Assembly: GCF_030654605.1 (NCBI RefSeq)
Contig: NZ_JAURXB010000115.1
Coordinates: 1-64,000 of the forward strand
Source: Bradyrhizobium sp.
GTDB lineage: Bacteria; Pseudomonadota; Alphaproteobacteria; Rhizobiales; Xanthobacteraceae
Length of the DNA stretch: 64,000 bases
Direction of reading: 5' to 3'
Under the pieces are notes generated by a model. It searched no databases. It was not told the DNA's origin and worked only from the letters and a program-made list of their open reading frames with translations. The position numbers were made by a program, and so were the translations under genes. Below, piece by piece: positions 9,604 to 19,607 of the stretch. Each line of letters starts with the position of its first letter. Within the stretch, counting starts at the first letter, position 1.

Positions 9604-10269
9604 ATGCTCACCGTCCATCACCTCAACAACTCCCGCTCCCAGCGCGTGCTGTGGCTGCTGGAAGAACTTGGCGTTCCCTACGAGATCGTCCGCTATCAGC
9701 GTCAGCCGGACATGCGGGCGCCGGCGGAACTGCGTGCGGTGCATCCGCTCGGCAAATCGCCGGTCATTACTGACAACGGCAACACGGTCGCCGAGTCCGG
9801 CGCGATTGCCGAATACCTCATCGAGACTTATGGCGAGGGCCGCCTGATTCCACCGGCCAAAACGCCGGAGCGGCTGCGCTATAGCTATTGGCTGCACTAC
9901 GCCGAGGGATCGGCGATGTCGCCGCTGCTGCTCAAACTGCTGTTCACGCTGATGCCGAAGCGCGCGCCGGCGCTGCTGCGTCCGCTGGTGCGCAAGGTCT
10001 GCAATCAGGCGCTGACCGCGCTGGTCAATCCACAGATCAAGCAGCACATGGCCTGGTGGGAGAGCGAGCTCGGGAAAAGCGAGTGGTTCGCCGGCCATGA
10101 ATTTTCCGCCGCCGACATCCAGATGAGTTTTCCGCTGGAGGCCGCCGCCGCGCGCGGCGGGCTCGAGCAAGGCCACCCCAGGGCCATGGCGTTCCTCGAT
10201 CGCATTCACGCCCGTCCGGCCTACAAGCGGGCGCTGGAAAAGGGCGGGCCGTACACGGTTGGACGGTAA
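9604..10269 (+). CDS. Glutathione S-transferase family protein
   Basis: MLTVHHLNNSRSQRVLWLLEELGVPYEIV...GKSPVITDNG...VAESGAI. Confidence 0.94.
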   Translation: MLTVHHLNNSRSQRVLWLLEELGVPYEIVRYQRQPDMRAPAELRAVHPLGKSPVITDNGNTVAESGAIAEYLIETYGEGRLIPPAKTPERLRYSYWLHYAEGSAMSPLLLKLLFTLMPKRAPALLRPLVRKVCNQALTALVNPQIKQHMAWWESELGKSEWFAGHEFSAADIQMSFPLEAAAARGGLEQGHPRAMAFLDRIHARPAYKRALEKGGPYTVGR

Positions 10270-10323
10270 TGGTTGGCCGTCTGCCCCCGTCGTCCGCTCA
10301 AGCCTTTACCAGAACTGAATAAT

Positions 10324-10344
10324 TAATATTACCCGGAGTAAATT
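10324..10344. promoter_or_regulatory. Third copy of the CCGGGTAAT-type site (TAATATTACCCGGAGTAAATT) upstream of the GIY-YIG gene
   Basis: 12-mer ATATTACCCGGA (10326-10337) is the exact reverse complement of 9462-9473. Confidence 0.55.
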
Positions 10345-10407
10345 GACGGCCAACGGGGCGTCTGCTATCGCCATTGCCAACGGGCAGACTTTCCCCCGAG
10401 GGCCGTC

Positions 10408-10743
10408 ATGAAAAGCGAAGACAAGAAGGCGGCCATCACCGCTTACAAGGAGCGCAAAACCGTCGCGGGCATCTATGTCGTTCGCTGCGGCGCCTCCGGC
10501 CAGGCCTGGGTCGGCCAGACGCCCAATCTCGACACCATCCAGAACCGGATCTGGTTCGGCTTGCGAATGGGCAGCCATTCCAACCGCGACCTGCAGGGCG
10601 CGTGGACCACGCATGGCGGCGACACCTTCACCTTCGAGGCGGTCGAACGGCTGAAGGACGAGGAACTCGCCTATGTCAGGGACACGCTGCTGAAAGAGCG
10701 CGCGGCGCATTGGCGGTCGATGCTGAACGGATCGGTGGTCTAG
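10408..10743 (+). CDS. Stand-alone GIY-YIG-like nuclease domain protein
   Basis: AGIYVVRCGASGQAWVGQT...; 111 aa with no other domain. Confidence 0.78.
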   Translation: MKSEDKKAAITAYKERKTVAGIYVVRCGASGQAWVGQTPNLDTIQNRIWFGLRMGSHSNRDLQGAWTTHGGDTFTFEAVERLKDEELAYVRDTLLKERAAHWRSMLNGSVV

Positions 10744-10758
10744 GCGGGCGTGTGACTC

Positions 10759-10880
10759 ACCTCGCCCCGCTTGCGGGGAGAGGTCGGCGCGCAGCGCCGG
10801 GTGAGGGGGACTCTCAACGAGTCGAATGCGCGGAGAGCCCCCCTCACCCCAACCCTGTCCCCGCAAGCGGGGCGAGGGAG
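10759..10880. repeat. Palindromic repeat, family 3 (CTCGCCCCGCTTGCGGGGAGAGG...CCCCGCAAGCGGGGCGAGG)
   Basis: Self-complementary arms; relatives at 34431-34579 and 59621-59774. Confidence 0.85.
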
Positions 10881-10909
10881 AAGTAAGAAACGGCCCCTCC
10901 GCAACCTCG

Positions 10910-12601
10910 TTACGCCGCGCGGATCTTGTCGAGGAAGCCGTTCACATTGGCCCGGAGCTTGTCGGCCTGACGGCTGAGATCGTCGGCCGCGGTGAGCACC
11001 TCGCCGGCCGCGGTGCCGGTCTCCTGCGCGGCCTCGTTCACCCCGGCGATATTGACAGCCACGCCACTGGTGCCTTGCGCCACCAGCTGGATGTTGTTGG
11101 AAATATCCCGTGTCGCGGCGCCCTGCTGCTCGACCGCCGCGGCAATCGCCGACGCGATTTCGTTCATCTGGCGGATGGTGCCGCCGATCGCCTTGATCGC
11201 CTCGACCGCGTTGCCGGTCTCGCCCTGAATGGCGGCGATCTGCGTCGAGATATCCTCGGTCGCCTTGGCGGTTTGAGTAGCCAGCGCCTTGACCTCGCTC
11301 GCCACCACCGCAAAACCGCGGCCGGCCTCTCCGGCCCGCGCGGCTTCGATGGTCGCGTTGAGCGCCAGCAGGTTGGTCTGCGAGGCGATGTTCTGAATCA
11401 GCGCGACCACGTCGCCGATCTTCTGCGCCGTGTCCGCCAGCCCCTGGATGGTGGCGTTGGTGCGTTCCGCCTCGACCACCGCCGTTGAGGCGAATTCGGC
11501 CGACTGCGTCACCTGACGCGAGATCTCGTTGGTGGAGGCGTGCAACTGCTCGGTCGCCGCCGCCACGGTCGACACATTGGACGACGTCTGGTCCGAGGTG
11601 GTGGAAACCGCAGTGGCCTGCCGGCTGGTTTCCTCGGCCGTGGCCGACATGCTGCCTGCCGTCGCGTGCATCTCCGTCGACGCGGCGGTCAGGGTGTCCA
11701 GTGCCTCGCAAACCTGCTCGTCGAAGACGGCGATGTAACCTTCCACGGCAAGCTGCCGCTTCTGCTTTTGCTCCTGCTGTTCGCGCTGCTCGGCCTCGAG
11801 CCGGCGCGCCGTGATCGCGTTCTCCTTGAACACCTGCAACGAGCGGGCGAGTCCGCCAACCTCGTCGGCGCGGTCGGCGCCCTCGATCTGGATGTCGAGA
11901 TCGCCGTTGGCGAGCTTGGTCATCTCGCCCGTCATCGCGGCGAGCGGTCGGGAAATCTGATAGAGCGCGATCCAGCCGAGCACGCCGAAGGCGCAGACCA
12001 GCCCGGCGGCGGCGCCGATCACCAGCCATGCCCGGGTCTGCGCGGCCATGGCCACGCTGGCGTCGCGCGCCTCCCGCATTTTCTCCACGTTCATGGCGAT
12101 CAGCTTGCTGACCGCACCGATGGCGACCTGGCGATGCTTGGCGGCGACGCCGCGCGAATGGTCGAACGCTTCCTTCACCTTGCCGGCGAGCGCCAGTTGG
12201 AACACCTGGGCGCTGGCTTCCCGCCGGCCGATGACGGCGGTGCGGAAGGTCTCAATCAGGGCGCGCTGTTCCGCTTCCTGGGTAATGGCCTCAAATCGCT
12301 TGATGGCGTCGAGGGTGGCAGCAGTCGCCTTGTCGTAAAGCGCGATATGTCCCTTCGCCACCTTTTCCTCGTCGCTGAGGATCACATTCTTTTCGCTGAT
12401 GGCGGCGTTGTTGAAGGCGCTCTCGGCCTGAAGCGCAAGCTGCACCCGCGTGGCGTTGCCATCCACCAGCGCCGCCGCGGTGTCCGACAACTGGGTCACC
12501 GCCAGCGAGGCATAAAGCACGATCCCGATCGAGACGATGGCGACGATCGTCGCTGGAACCGCAATTTTGGCTATGATCGCGATGTTGCGGAACCCAATCA
12601 T
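10910..12601 (-). CDS. Methyl-accepting chemotaxis protein
   Basis: N-terminal TM, HAMP region, signalling domain ([32 protein letters not shown]). Confidence 0.96.
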   Translation of the reverse strand: MIGFRNIAIIAKIAVPATIVAIVSIGIVLYASLAVTQLSDTAAALVDGNATRVQLALQAESAFNNAAISEKNVILSDEEKVAKGHIALYDKATAATLDAIKRFEAITQEAEQRALIETFRTAVIGRREASAQVFQLALAGKVKEAFDHSRGVAAKHRQVAIGAVSKLIAMNVEKMREARDASVAMAAQTRAWLVIGAAAGLVCAFGVLGWIALYQISRPLAAMTGEMTKLANGDLDIQIEGADRADEVGGLARSLQVFKENAITARRLEAEQREQQEQKQKRQLAVEGYIAVFDEQVCEALDTLTAASTEMHATAGSMSATAEETSRQATAVSTTSDQTSSNVSTVAAATEQLHASTNEISRQVTQSAEFASTAVVEAERTNATIQGLADTAQKIGDVVALIQNIASQTNLLALNATIEAARAGEAGRGFAVVASEVKALATQTAKATEDISTQIAAIQGETGNAVEAIKAIGGTIRQMNEIASAIAAAVEQQGAATRDISNNIQLVAQGTSGVAVNIAGVNEAAQETGTAAGEVLTAADDLSRQADKLRANVNGFLDKIRAA

Positions 12602-12760
12602 GTCGTCTCTCCGATTAAGAAAGACTGACCAATACCGCGCAGATCTTAAGAACTTTCGGGCGATTGTGCCCCGTAGTATTACGGGATCGGAGTCGGGTAA
12701 GGCGAGCCGTTAGCGACGGAGCAATGACGCGAGGCGCTGCGCCGGCTCGTTCAGCCTGCA

Positions 12761-14158
12761 TCAAGGCCGCGTCGCAGCAATCACTTCGCTGACCAGGCGG
12801 CCGAGCCCCCTTATGTCGCCGGTGGGGTCGGCGGAGTCGCCGAGCCGGACGATCACGAGGTTGTGCGATGGCAGGATGACGACGCGCTGGCCGAGATCGC
12901 CGGACGCAAAGAACGCGTCGTGGGGAATCCCGAGCCTGATGCGCCCTTTCGCGTCCGGGTGCTCGCTGCGATTGGTCCAGAAGCCCGCGGCGTAGTCCGA
13001 GCCGGGTGAGGCGGCGATGCAAAAGTCCACCCAGTCCTCGTGCAGGAGGCGTTTGCCGCCGACCACGCCGTCATTGAGGTAAAGCAGGCCAAATCGCGCC
13101 CAGTCCCTGGCGCTCGCCAGCATCCAGTTCGATCCCTGCAGCGTGCCGACGCCGTCGAACTCCAGCGTCACGTGACGCATTCCCAGCGGACCGAACAATT
13201 CGCGCCACGCGAAGGCCAGGGTCTGCTCGGGGCCACCGACGGCGTCGCGGACGATCCGCGCCAGCAACTGCGTGGTCGCGCTGGAATAATGCCATCGGGA
13301 TCCCGGCGGCGCGATCAGTTTCGCCCTCACGGCAAAACCGGCCATGTCTTCATGCAAGGACATCTGGCTCGATGGATCGAAGCCGGAATTGGTTTCATCG
13401 AGCGCAAGGCCCGATGTCATGCGCATCAGATGCTCGACTTCGATCTCGCGTCGCGGGTCGGAAGCCGCCCGCCATTCCGGTATCGGCGCCGGCATCGACG
13501 GCGTGACGAGGCCTTGCTGGGTCAGTATCCCGATCAGGGCGTTGACCACGGACTTGGTCATGGAGAAGCCGAGCAGCGGCGTATCGACACTGACGCCGGC
13601 GGCATAGCGTTCGGCGATGACGCGGCCGTCATGCACCACGACCACCGCCTTGGTCCGCCGCAATGGCGGTGCGGTGGGCTCCTCGAAGGCATGATCGAGT
13701 GCGGCCCTCAAGGCGGGGTCGGATGGCTCCACAACGCCAGGTCCCGCGATCTCGGGGAGAAGCGGTGGCGTTTTCGGCGCCTTCAACGCCTGCAGATCGC
13801 TTCGCAGCAGGTAGGGCGGCTTAGATCCATGCAATTCGATGCAGCCCTGGCCTTCGTGAAACGCCGCGCGACTGCGGAAGAATCCCAAAGTCGAAGCTTC
13901 GACGGTTTTTGCGGTTGCATCGAGACGATAACCGAGCAGATAGCGCAGCCGGCGGATACCGGCGCGATCGTTGGCTTCCACAAACACCGTTTGCGGATCG
14001 AGGCCGGAGACGAAGACCTTGACGCAGAGATTATGGGCGACGAAACCGGTGGCGACGCGAATGGCGCGATCGGGACGGAAGATGACCGCCGCCACCGCGA
14101 CGCCTGCCAGCAGGAGCGCCGTGACCACAACGCCCGCAATGAGTTTTCGCAGGACCAC
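12761..14158 (-). CDS. Serine hydrolase (beta-lactamase / class C-like)
   Basis: SMTKS (SxxK) motif, YSSATTQLL; N-terminal TM. Confidence 0.9.
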   Translation of the reverse strand: MVLRKLIAGVVVTALLLAGVAVAAVIFRPDRAIRVATGFVAHNLCVKVFVSGLDPQTVFVEANDRAGIRRLRYLLGYRLDATAKTVEASTLGFFRSRAAFHEGQGCIELHGSKPPYLLRSDLQALKAPKTPPLLPEIAGPGVVEPSDPALRAALDHAFEEPTAPPLRRTKAVVVVHDGRVIAERYAAGVSVDTPLLGFSMTKSVVNALIGILTQQGLVTPSMPAPIPEWRAASDPRREIEVEHLMRMTSGLALDETNSGFDPSSQMSLHEDMAGFAVRAKLIAPPGSRWHYSSATTQLLARIVRDAVGGPEQTLAFAWRELFGPLGMRHVTLEFDGVGTLQGSNWMLASARDWARFGLLYLNDGVVGGKRLLHEDWVDFCIAASPGSDYAAGFWTNRSEHPDAKGRIRLGIPHDAFFASGDLGQRVVILPSHNLVIVRLGDSADPTGDIRGLGRLVSEVIAATRP

Positions 14159-14169
14159 GCGCCCCCCGA

Positions 14170-15066
14170 TCAGCGTCCCTTCTGCGCGTCGCCCACGGAA
14201 GGCAGCGCCCTCACGCTGACGCCGGGCGGCGGCAAATCGTCGTCGGGTACGAAGAAATCCGACATCAGGGGCACCGAAGGATCGACCCGGTAATGCTCGA
14301 AGTCGCGCACGCCGCTTTCATACAGCACCTTGTCGTCGATGCAGAACTGCCCGGTGAATTCACGCGATGGCTTGGTGAAGATGACATAGGCGGCGTCGCC
14401 CATGATGTCAGGGGTGCGGCTGGCGCGCATCATGGCGTCGCCGCCGAGGAGATTGCCGACAGCGGCGGTGGCGATGGTGGTGCGCGGCCACAGCGCATTG
14501 ACGGCGACACCGGCTGATTTCAATTCACCTGATAGCCCCAGCACGCACATGCTCATGCCGAACTTCGCCATGGTGTAAGCGGTGGAATGCTCGAACCATT
14601 TCGTCTGCATGTCGAGCGGCGGCGACAGCATCAGGATGTGCGGGTTTTCCGTCTTCTTGAGGTGCGGGATGCAATATTTCGATACCATGAAGGTGCCGCG
14701 GGTATTGATGCCCATCATCAGGTCGAACCGTTTCATGTCGGTGCCCTGCGAATTGGTCAGGCTGATGGCGCTGGCATTGTTGACGCAGATGTCGATGCCA
14801 CCGAATTCGGCGACAGTCTTGTCAATTGCCGCCATCACCTGGGCTTCCTCGCGGATATCGCACAGGATCGGCAGCGCCCTGCCCCCGGCGGCGCGGACCT
14901 CTTCGGCGGCGGTGTAGATGGTGCCCTTGAGTCTTGGGTGCGGCTCCGCGGTCTTCGCGGCGATCGCGACATTGGCGCCGTCGCGCGCGGCGCGCAGCGC
15001 GATCGCGAGCCCGATGCCGCGGCTGCCGCCGGATACGAATAGCGTTTTGCCCTTGAGTGATGTCAT
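14170..15066 (-). CDS. SDR family oxidoreductase (HSDL2-like)
   Basis: LFVSGGSRGIGLAIALRAARDG, NNASAI, YTMAKFG; start set at MTSLKGKTLF. Confidence 0.93.
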   Translation of the reverse strand: MTSLKGKTLFVSGGSRGIGLAIALRAARDGANVAIAAKTAEPHPRLKGTIYTAAEEVRAAGGRALPILCDIREEAQVMAAIDKTVAEFGGIDICVNNASAISLTNSQGTDMKRFDLMMGINTRGTFMVSKYCIPHLKKTENPHILMLSPPLDMQTKWFEHSTAYTMAKFGMSMCVLGLSGELKSAGVAVNALWPRTTIATAAVGNLLGGDAMMRASRTPDIMGDAAYVIFTKPSREFTGQFCIDDKVLYESGVRDFEHYRVDPSVPLMSDFFVPDDDLPPPGVSVRALPSVGDAQKGR

Positions 15067-15108
15067 GTTTTTCTCCCCTGCCGCGGTCTTTGCCAGCGGT
15101 GCTTGCGA

Positions 15109-15220
15109 CCCATCCTTCGAGACGGCCACTTTGTTGCCTCCTCAGGATGAGGTTTAGCTTGTCGAAACACAACAACCTCATGCTGAGGAGCGGCCTCTTG
15201 GCCGCGTCTCGAAGCATGGG
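15109..15220. repeat. Palindromic repeat, family 2
   Basis: Shares GAAACACAACAACCTCATGCTGAGGAGC and flanks with 966-1090. Confidence 0.85.
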
Positions 15221-15247
15221 CAGCAGCTACCGATTGTCTGATCCGAA

Positions 15248-17008
15248 CTACTGTCCCGAGGCTTCCGCGCCACGGGTACGCGGATCGGGGGCGCCGAGCA
15301 ATCCATTCGGCGTCACGCCGATCGAATTGGCCGAGGTCTGGCCGAGCGGTTCGATCACCTCATGGCCCCGGGCCCGCAGCCCAGCCAGGGCGTCGTCGGC
15401 GAAACCCCGCTCGATCCGCACCACATCCGGCAGCCATTGGTGATGCAGGCGCGGCGCCGCGACGGCAGCGGCGACATCCATTTTGTAATCGAGCACGTTG
15501 ACGATGACCTGCAGCACCGTCGAGATGATGCGGCTGCCGCCGGGCGAGCCCGTTACCAGCACGGGTTTGCCGTCCTTCAGCACGATGGTCGGCGTCATCG
15601 AGGACAGCGGCCGTTTGCCGGGTCCCGGCAAATTGGCTTCGAACCCGACCAGGCCAAAGGCATTGGAAGCGCCGGGCGCGGCGGTGAAGTCGTCGAGCTC
15701 GTTGTTGAGCAGCACGCCGGTGCCGTCGGCGATCAGGCCGACCCCATAGGGAAAATTCAGCGTATAGGTGTTGCTGACGGCGTTGCCACGACTGTCCACC
15801 ACTGAATAGTGCGTGGTGTTGCTGCCTTCGCGCCGCGGCGTCACCGACAACGCATCCAGCGCATCGGTCCACGGCGTGGCGCGGTCGAGGTCGATGCTGG
15901 CGCGCTGTGTGGCGGCGTATTCCTTCGACATCAGCGTCGCCACCGGCGCGCTGATGAAATCGGGATCGCCGAGATAGCGCGCGCGATCGGCATAGGCGCG
16001 CTTCATCGCCTCGATCATGACATGCAGCGAGGGCGCTGCGCCCTGCTTCATGTCCGGCAGCGGAAATCCTTCCAGAATGTTCAGCGTCTCCAGCAGCACG
16101 ACACCGCCCGATGACGGCGGCGGCATCGAGATGATCTCGTAGCCGCGGTAGCTGCCGCGCACCGGCGCGCGGATCACCGGCTGATAGGATCTGAGATCGT
16201 CCACCGTCATGATGCCGCCGGCGTCGCGAACCCCCGCCGCCAGCTTTTCCGCGACCGGCCCATGGTAAAATCCGCGGGCTCCCTGCGCCGCGATCGCCGC
16301 GAGCGTCGCCGCCAGATCCGTTTGCACCAGGGTGTCGCCTTCCCGCAGCGAAGAGCCATCGGCGCGGGAAAATATCTTTGCCGAGGCCGGCCAGCGCGAC
16401 AGCCGCCGCGCAATGCCGGGCAACGTGTCGGCCATGTCGTCGGCAATGACAAAGCCGTCGCGCGCGAGCACGATGGCCGGCTTCAGCAGGTCCGCCAGCG
16501 TGAACTGGCCGGAGCCGTATTTCTCCAGGGCCAGCGCCAGGCCCGCGACGGTGCCGGGGACCCCGATGCTGAGCGCGGAATCGCGCGACTTGGCGATGTC
16601 TGGCTTGCCGTCAGCGCCGAGGAACATGTCGCGCGTGGCTGCGGTCGGCGCGGTCTCGCGATAGTCGATGGCGACGTCCTCGCGACGTTCCGCGGAGTGG
16701 ATGATCATGAAGCCGCCGCCGCCGATATTTCCCGCGCGCGGATAGGTGACGGCCAGCGCAAAGCCGGTGGCAACCGCGGCGTCGACCGCATTGCCGCCCT
16801 GCCGCAGGATATCGGCGCCGATCCGCGCGCCGATTTTCTCCTGCGCCACCACCATGCCCTGCTTGGCGGAAACGGCGTGAGCAGCACCCGTGGGGATGTA
16901 GGCGCGGCGCTCCTGCGCGCCTGCTGGCACGACCAACACGACAACCAGTGCGATTGCGGCGAGCAACGTGCGCCGTTCGGCTGTGAACGAAACCATCAAA
17001 CCATCCAT
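15248..17008 (-). CDS. ggt: Gamma-glutamyltransferase
   Basis: Signal-like N-terminus; TTHYSVVDSRGNAVSNTYTLN and GSPGGSRIISTVLQV motifs. Confidence 0.95.
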   Translation of the reverse strand: MDGLMVSFTAERRTLLAAIALVVVLVVPAGAQERRAYIPTGAAHAVSAKQGMVVAQEKIGARIGADILRQGGNAVDAAVATGFALAVTYPRAGNIGGGGFMIIHSAERREDVAIDYRETAPTAATRDMFLGADGKPDIAKSRDSALSIGVPGTVAGLALALEKYGSGQFTLADLLKPAIVLARDGFVIADDMADTLPGIARRLSRWPASAKIFSRADGSSLREGDTLVQTDLAATLAAIAAQGARGFYHGPVAEKLAAGVRDAGGIMTVDDLRSYQPVIRAPVRGSYRGYEIISMPPPSSGGVVLLETLNILEGFPLPDMKQGAAPSLHVMIEAMKRAYADRARYLGDPDFISAPVATLMSKEYAATQRASIDLDRATPWTDALDALSVTPRREGSNTTHYSVVDSRGNAVSNTYTLNFPYGVGLIADGTGVLLNNELDDFTAAPGASNAFGLVGFEANLPGPGKRPLSSMTPTIVLKDGKPVLVTGSPGGSRIISTVLQVIVNVLDYKMDVAAAVAAPRLHHQWLPDVVRIERGFADDALAGLRARGHEVIEPLGQTSANSIGVTPNGLLGAPDPRTRGAEASGQ

Positions 17009-17119
17009 TGTGGGCTGCGATCAGCGAAATGACGCAGTCTCTTTGCCGCCACGAATGCTATATGAGTTCCGATGTCAGGGGCAAAACGCCTCTTCGTGAT
17101 TCGACAGAAGATTTTGAGC

Positions 17120-18505
17120 ATGACAATCATTGCCTCGGATGCGCGCATTGCGGATACCAAGACCTATCCGCGACGCGCCGCCGTCGTCAGCTGGATCTTC
17201 TTCGACTGGGCCGCGCAGCCTTATTTCACGCTGATCACCACCTTCGTGTTCGCGCCTTATTTCGTCACCCATGTGGCGTCCGATCCCGCCAGCGGGCAGG
17301 CGATGTGGGGCTTTGCCACCGCGGCGGCGGGGCTGGTGATCGCGCTGTTGTCGCCGGTGCTGGGGGCGATTGCGGACGCCAGCGGCCGCCGCAAGCCGTG
17401 GATCGCTGTGTTCGGCGCGCTGCTCGTGATCGGCTCCTCGCTGATGTGGTTCGGCAAGCCCGGCGATCCCAGCGTGATCCCGGCGCTGCTGCTGGCCTTT
17501 GGTATCGCGACCATTGGCGTCGAATTCGCCATGGTCTTCAACAATGCGATGATGCCGTCGCTGGTGCCGCCCGACAAGATCGGACGATTGTCCGGTACCG
17601 GCTGGGCCACCGGCTATGTCGGCGGCATCATCAGCCTGATCCTGGTGCTCGGGTTTCTGGCGGCCAACCCGGCCACCGGGCGGACGCTGTTCGGGTTCAT
17701 GCCGCTGTTCGGTCTCGATCCCCTGACACATCAGGGCGATCGCATCACAGGTCCGCTAACGGCGATCTGGTTCATCATCTTCGTGACGCCGATGTTCCTG
17801 CTGACGCCGGACTATCCGGCGAAGCTGCCGGTGCGCGAAGCGTTGCGCACGGGTCTCACCGAACTGAAGGGAACGCTCGCCGAGCTGCCGAAACGCAAGT
17901 CGATGGCGGCATTCCTGCTCGCCAACATGATCTACACCGACGGACTGGTGTCGCTGTTCGCATTCGGCGGCATCTACGCCGCCAGCACCTTCGGCTGGCA
18001 CACCATCCAGATCGGCACGTTCGGGATACTGCTCGCGATCGCCGGTACCTTTGGCGCGTGGCTCGGCGGCAAGCTCGACGATACGCTCGGGCCGAAGCGG
18101 GTCATCACGGGCAGTACGGTGGTCCTGCTGTTGTCGATCATCGCCATTCTGTCTGTCGACAGGGATTCGATCTTCCTGGTCAAGGTGGCGCCGCCGGTGC
18201 CCGGCGGGGCGCTGTTTTCCGGTGCCGCGGAGCGCGCCTATCTGGTGCTGGGCTGCCTGATCGGCATGGCCGGCGGCCCGCTGCAGGCGGCGTCGCGCTC
18301 GCTGCTGGTCCGCATGGCCCCGAAAGACCGCGTCGCGCAATATTTCGGACTGTTCGCGCTGACCGGAAAGGTGACGTCCTTTGTCGGCCCGCTATTGGTC
18401 GGCGCCATCACCGCCATCACCGCAAGCCAGAAGGCCGGCATGGCGGTGCTGGTGCTGTTCTTCGTCGCCGGCCTGGCGTTGCTGTCGCGGGTCAAGGAAG
18501 AGTAA
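17120..18505 (+). CDS. MFS transporter, UMF1/Atg22-like
   Basis: 12-TM-like; SWIFFDWAAQPYFTLITTFVFAPYF. Confidence 0.88.
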   Translation: MTIIASDARIADTKTYPRRAAVVSWIFFDWAAQPYFTLITTFVFAPYFVTHVASDPASGQAMWGFATAAAGLVIALLSPVLGAIADASGRRKPWIAVFGALLVIGSSLMWFGKPGDPSVIPALLLAFGIATIGVEFAMVFNNAMMPSLVPPDKIGRLSGTGWATGYVGGIISLILVLGFLAANPATGRTLFGFMPLFGLDPLTHQGDRITGPLTAIWFIIFVTPMFLLTPDYPAKLPVREALRTGLTELKGTLAELPKRKSMAAFLLANMIYTDGLVSLFAFGGIYAASTFGWHTIQIGTFGILLAIAGTFGAWLGGKLDDTLGPKRVITGSTVVLLLSIIAILSVDRDSIFLVKVAPPVPGGALFSGAAERAYLVLGCLIGMAGGPLQAASRSLLVRMAPKDRVAQYFGLFALTGKVTSFVGPLLVGAITAITASQKAGMAVLVLFFVAGLALLSRVKEE

Positions 18506-18513
18506 TCTCCCTA

Positions 18514-18540
18514 TCGTCCCTGCGTTCGCAGGGACGACGA
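18514..18540. repeat. Short perfect-stem hairpin TCGTCCCTGCGTTCGCAGGGACGACGA between convergent genes
   Basis: Inverted repeat related to one arm of 6906-7028. Confidence 0.7.
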
Positions 18541-18556
18541 GAGAATGAATCCTGCA

Positions 18557-19537
18557 TCAGCCGGCATCGCTCCGATACTGCGTATTGACGGTAATGGCGC
18601 CGACGGCGCGCGACACGCAGGGGCAGATCTTGCCGTTGGTCTGCTTCTGGTGGTCGCTGAAGAACACATCGCGGTGATCGATCGCGCCGTCCACCGCGAC
18701 GACGTCGATCGCGCAGACGCCGCATTCGCCGCGCCGGCAATCCGACATCACCTCGAAGCCGGCCTCGCCCAGCGCATCCAGCATCGATTTGTTCTCGGGC
18801 ACCAGAATCTCCTGACCACCAGGATCGATCCGGATCCGGAACGGTTCGGTCGGCAACAACCCGCTGGAGCCGAAGGTCTCGTAGCGCAAATCCTGGGGCG
18901 CGCGCCCGGTCGATGTCCAGCTGCGCCGTGCCGCACCGAGCAGCCGCATCGGGCCGCAGATCGCGGCCATCGCATCCGGCGGCAGGCGACCGAAGCTGTG
19001 CTCGAGGTCGATGCGCCGGCCTTCGTCGCCGGCGTGGACGATCAGGCGATCGCCGAGCAAGCCGGTGAGTTCATCGAGGTACGCGGCGTCGCGCCGCGAT
19101 TTCACGGCGTAGTGCAGCACCACGTCGGCGTTGCGGCGCATCAGCGCGCCGGCAATGCCGAAGATCGGCGTGATGCCGATGCCGCCGGCAACCAGGCACC
19201 AGGATTTTCGCGACCAGTCGATCTCGAACAGCGAGGCCGGGCTCGAAACCTCGATCCGCGCGCCCGGCTGCAGCGACCACATGTAGCGCGAGCCGCCCCG
19301 GCTGTCGGGCGCGCGCCGAACCGCGATGCGGTAGCCGTCAGGGCCGGCGTCGCCGACCAGCGAATAGCTGCGGGTCTCCGGCCGTCCGTCGATCGCCACG
19401 CCGACCGTGACATGACTGCCCGGCGAATAATGTTCGATGAAGAATGGCTCGGGCCGCAGCACGAATTCGCGAGTTGCTGATGCCACGTCGCGAATGGCGT
19501 GAACGGTGCACTTCGTCCATTTGCGCTCGAACCGCAT
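18557..19537 (-). CDS. PDR/VanB-family oxidoreductase (flavin reductase plus 2Fe-2S ferredoxin domain)
   Basis: C-terminal SDCRRGECGVCAIDVV...CPCVSRA; ferredoxin reductase-type N-terminus. Confidence 0.93.
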   Translation of the reverse strand: MRFERKWTKCTVHAIRDVASATREFVLRPEPFFIEHYSPGSHVTVGVAIDGRPETRSYSLVGDAGPDGYRIAVRRAPDSRGGSRYMWSLQPGARIEVSSPASLFEIDWSRKSWCLVAGGIGITPIFGIAGALMRRNADVVLHYAVKSRRDAAYLDELTGLLGDRLIVHAGDEGRRIDLEHSFGRLPPDAMAAICGPMRLLGAARRSWTSTGRAPQDLRYETFGSSGLLPTEPFRIRIDPGGQEILVPENKSMLDALGEAGFEVMSDCRRGECGVCAIDVVAVDGAIDHRDVFFSDHQKQTNGKICPCVSRAVGAITVNTQYRSDAG

Positions 19538-19607
19538 GATGTAGACTCTTTGTCTTGACGCGTTTTCTCGACGCGAACCGGTATCCACTTCGCTTGAAAA
19601 CGCTTTG

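Noticed and set aside
14281-14296. CCCGGTAAT resembling the 9.4-10.3 kb dyad
   Set aside because: Lies inside the SDR coding region and lacks the second half-site
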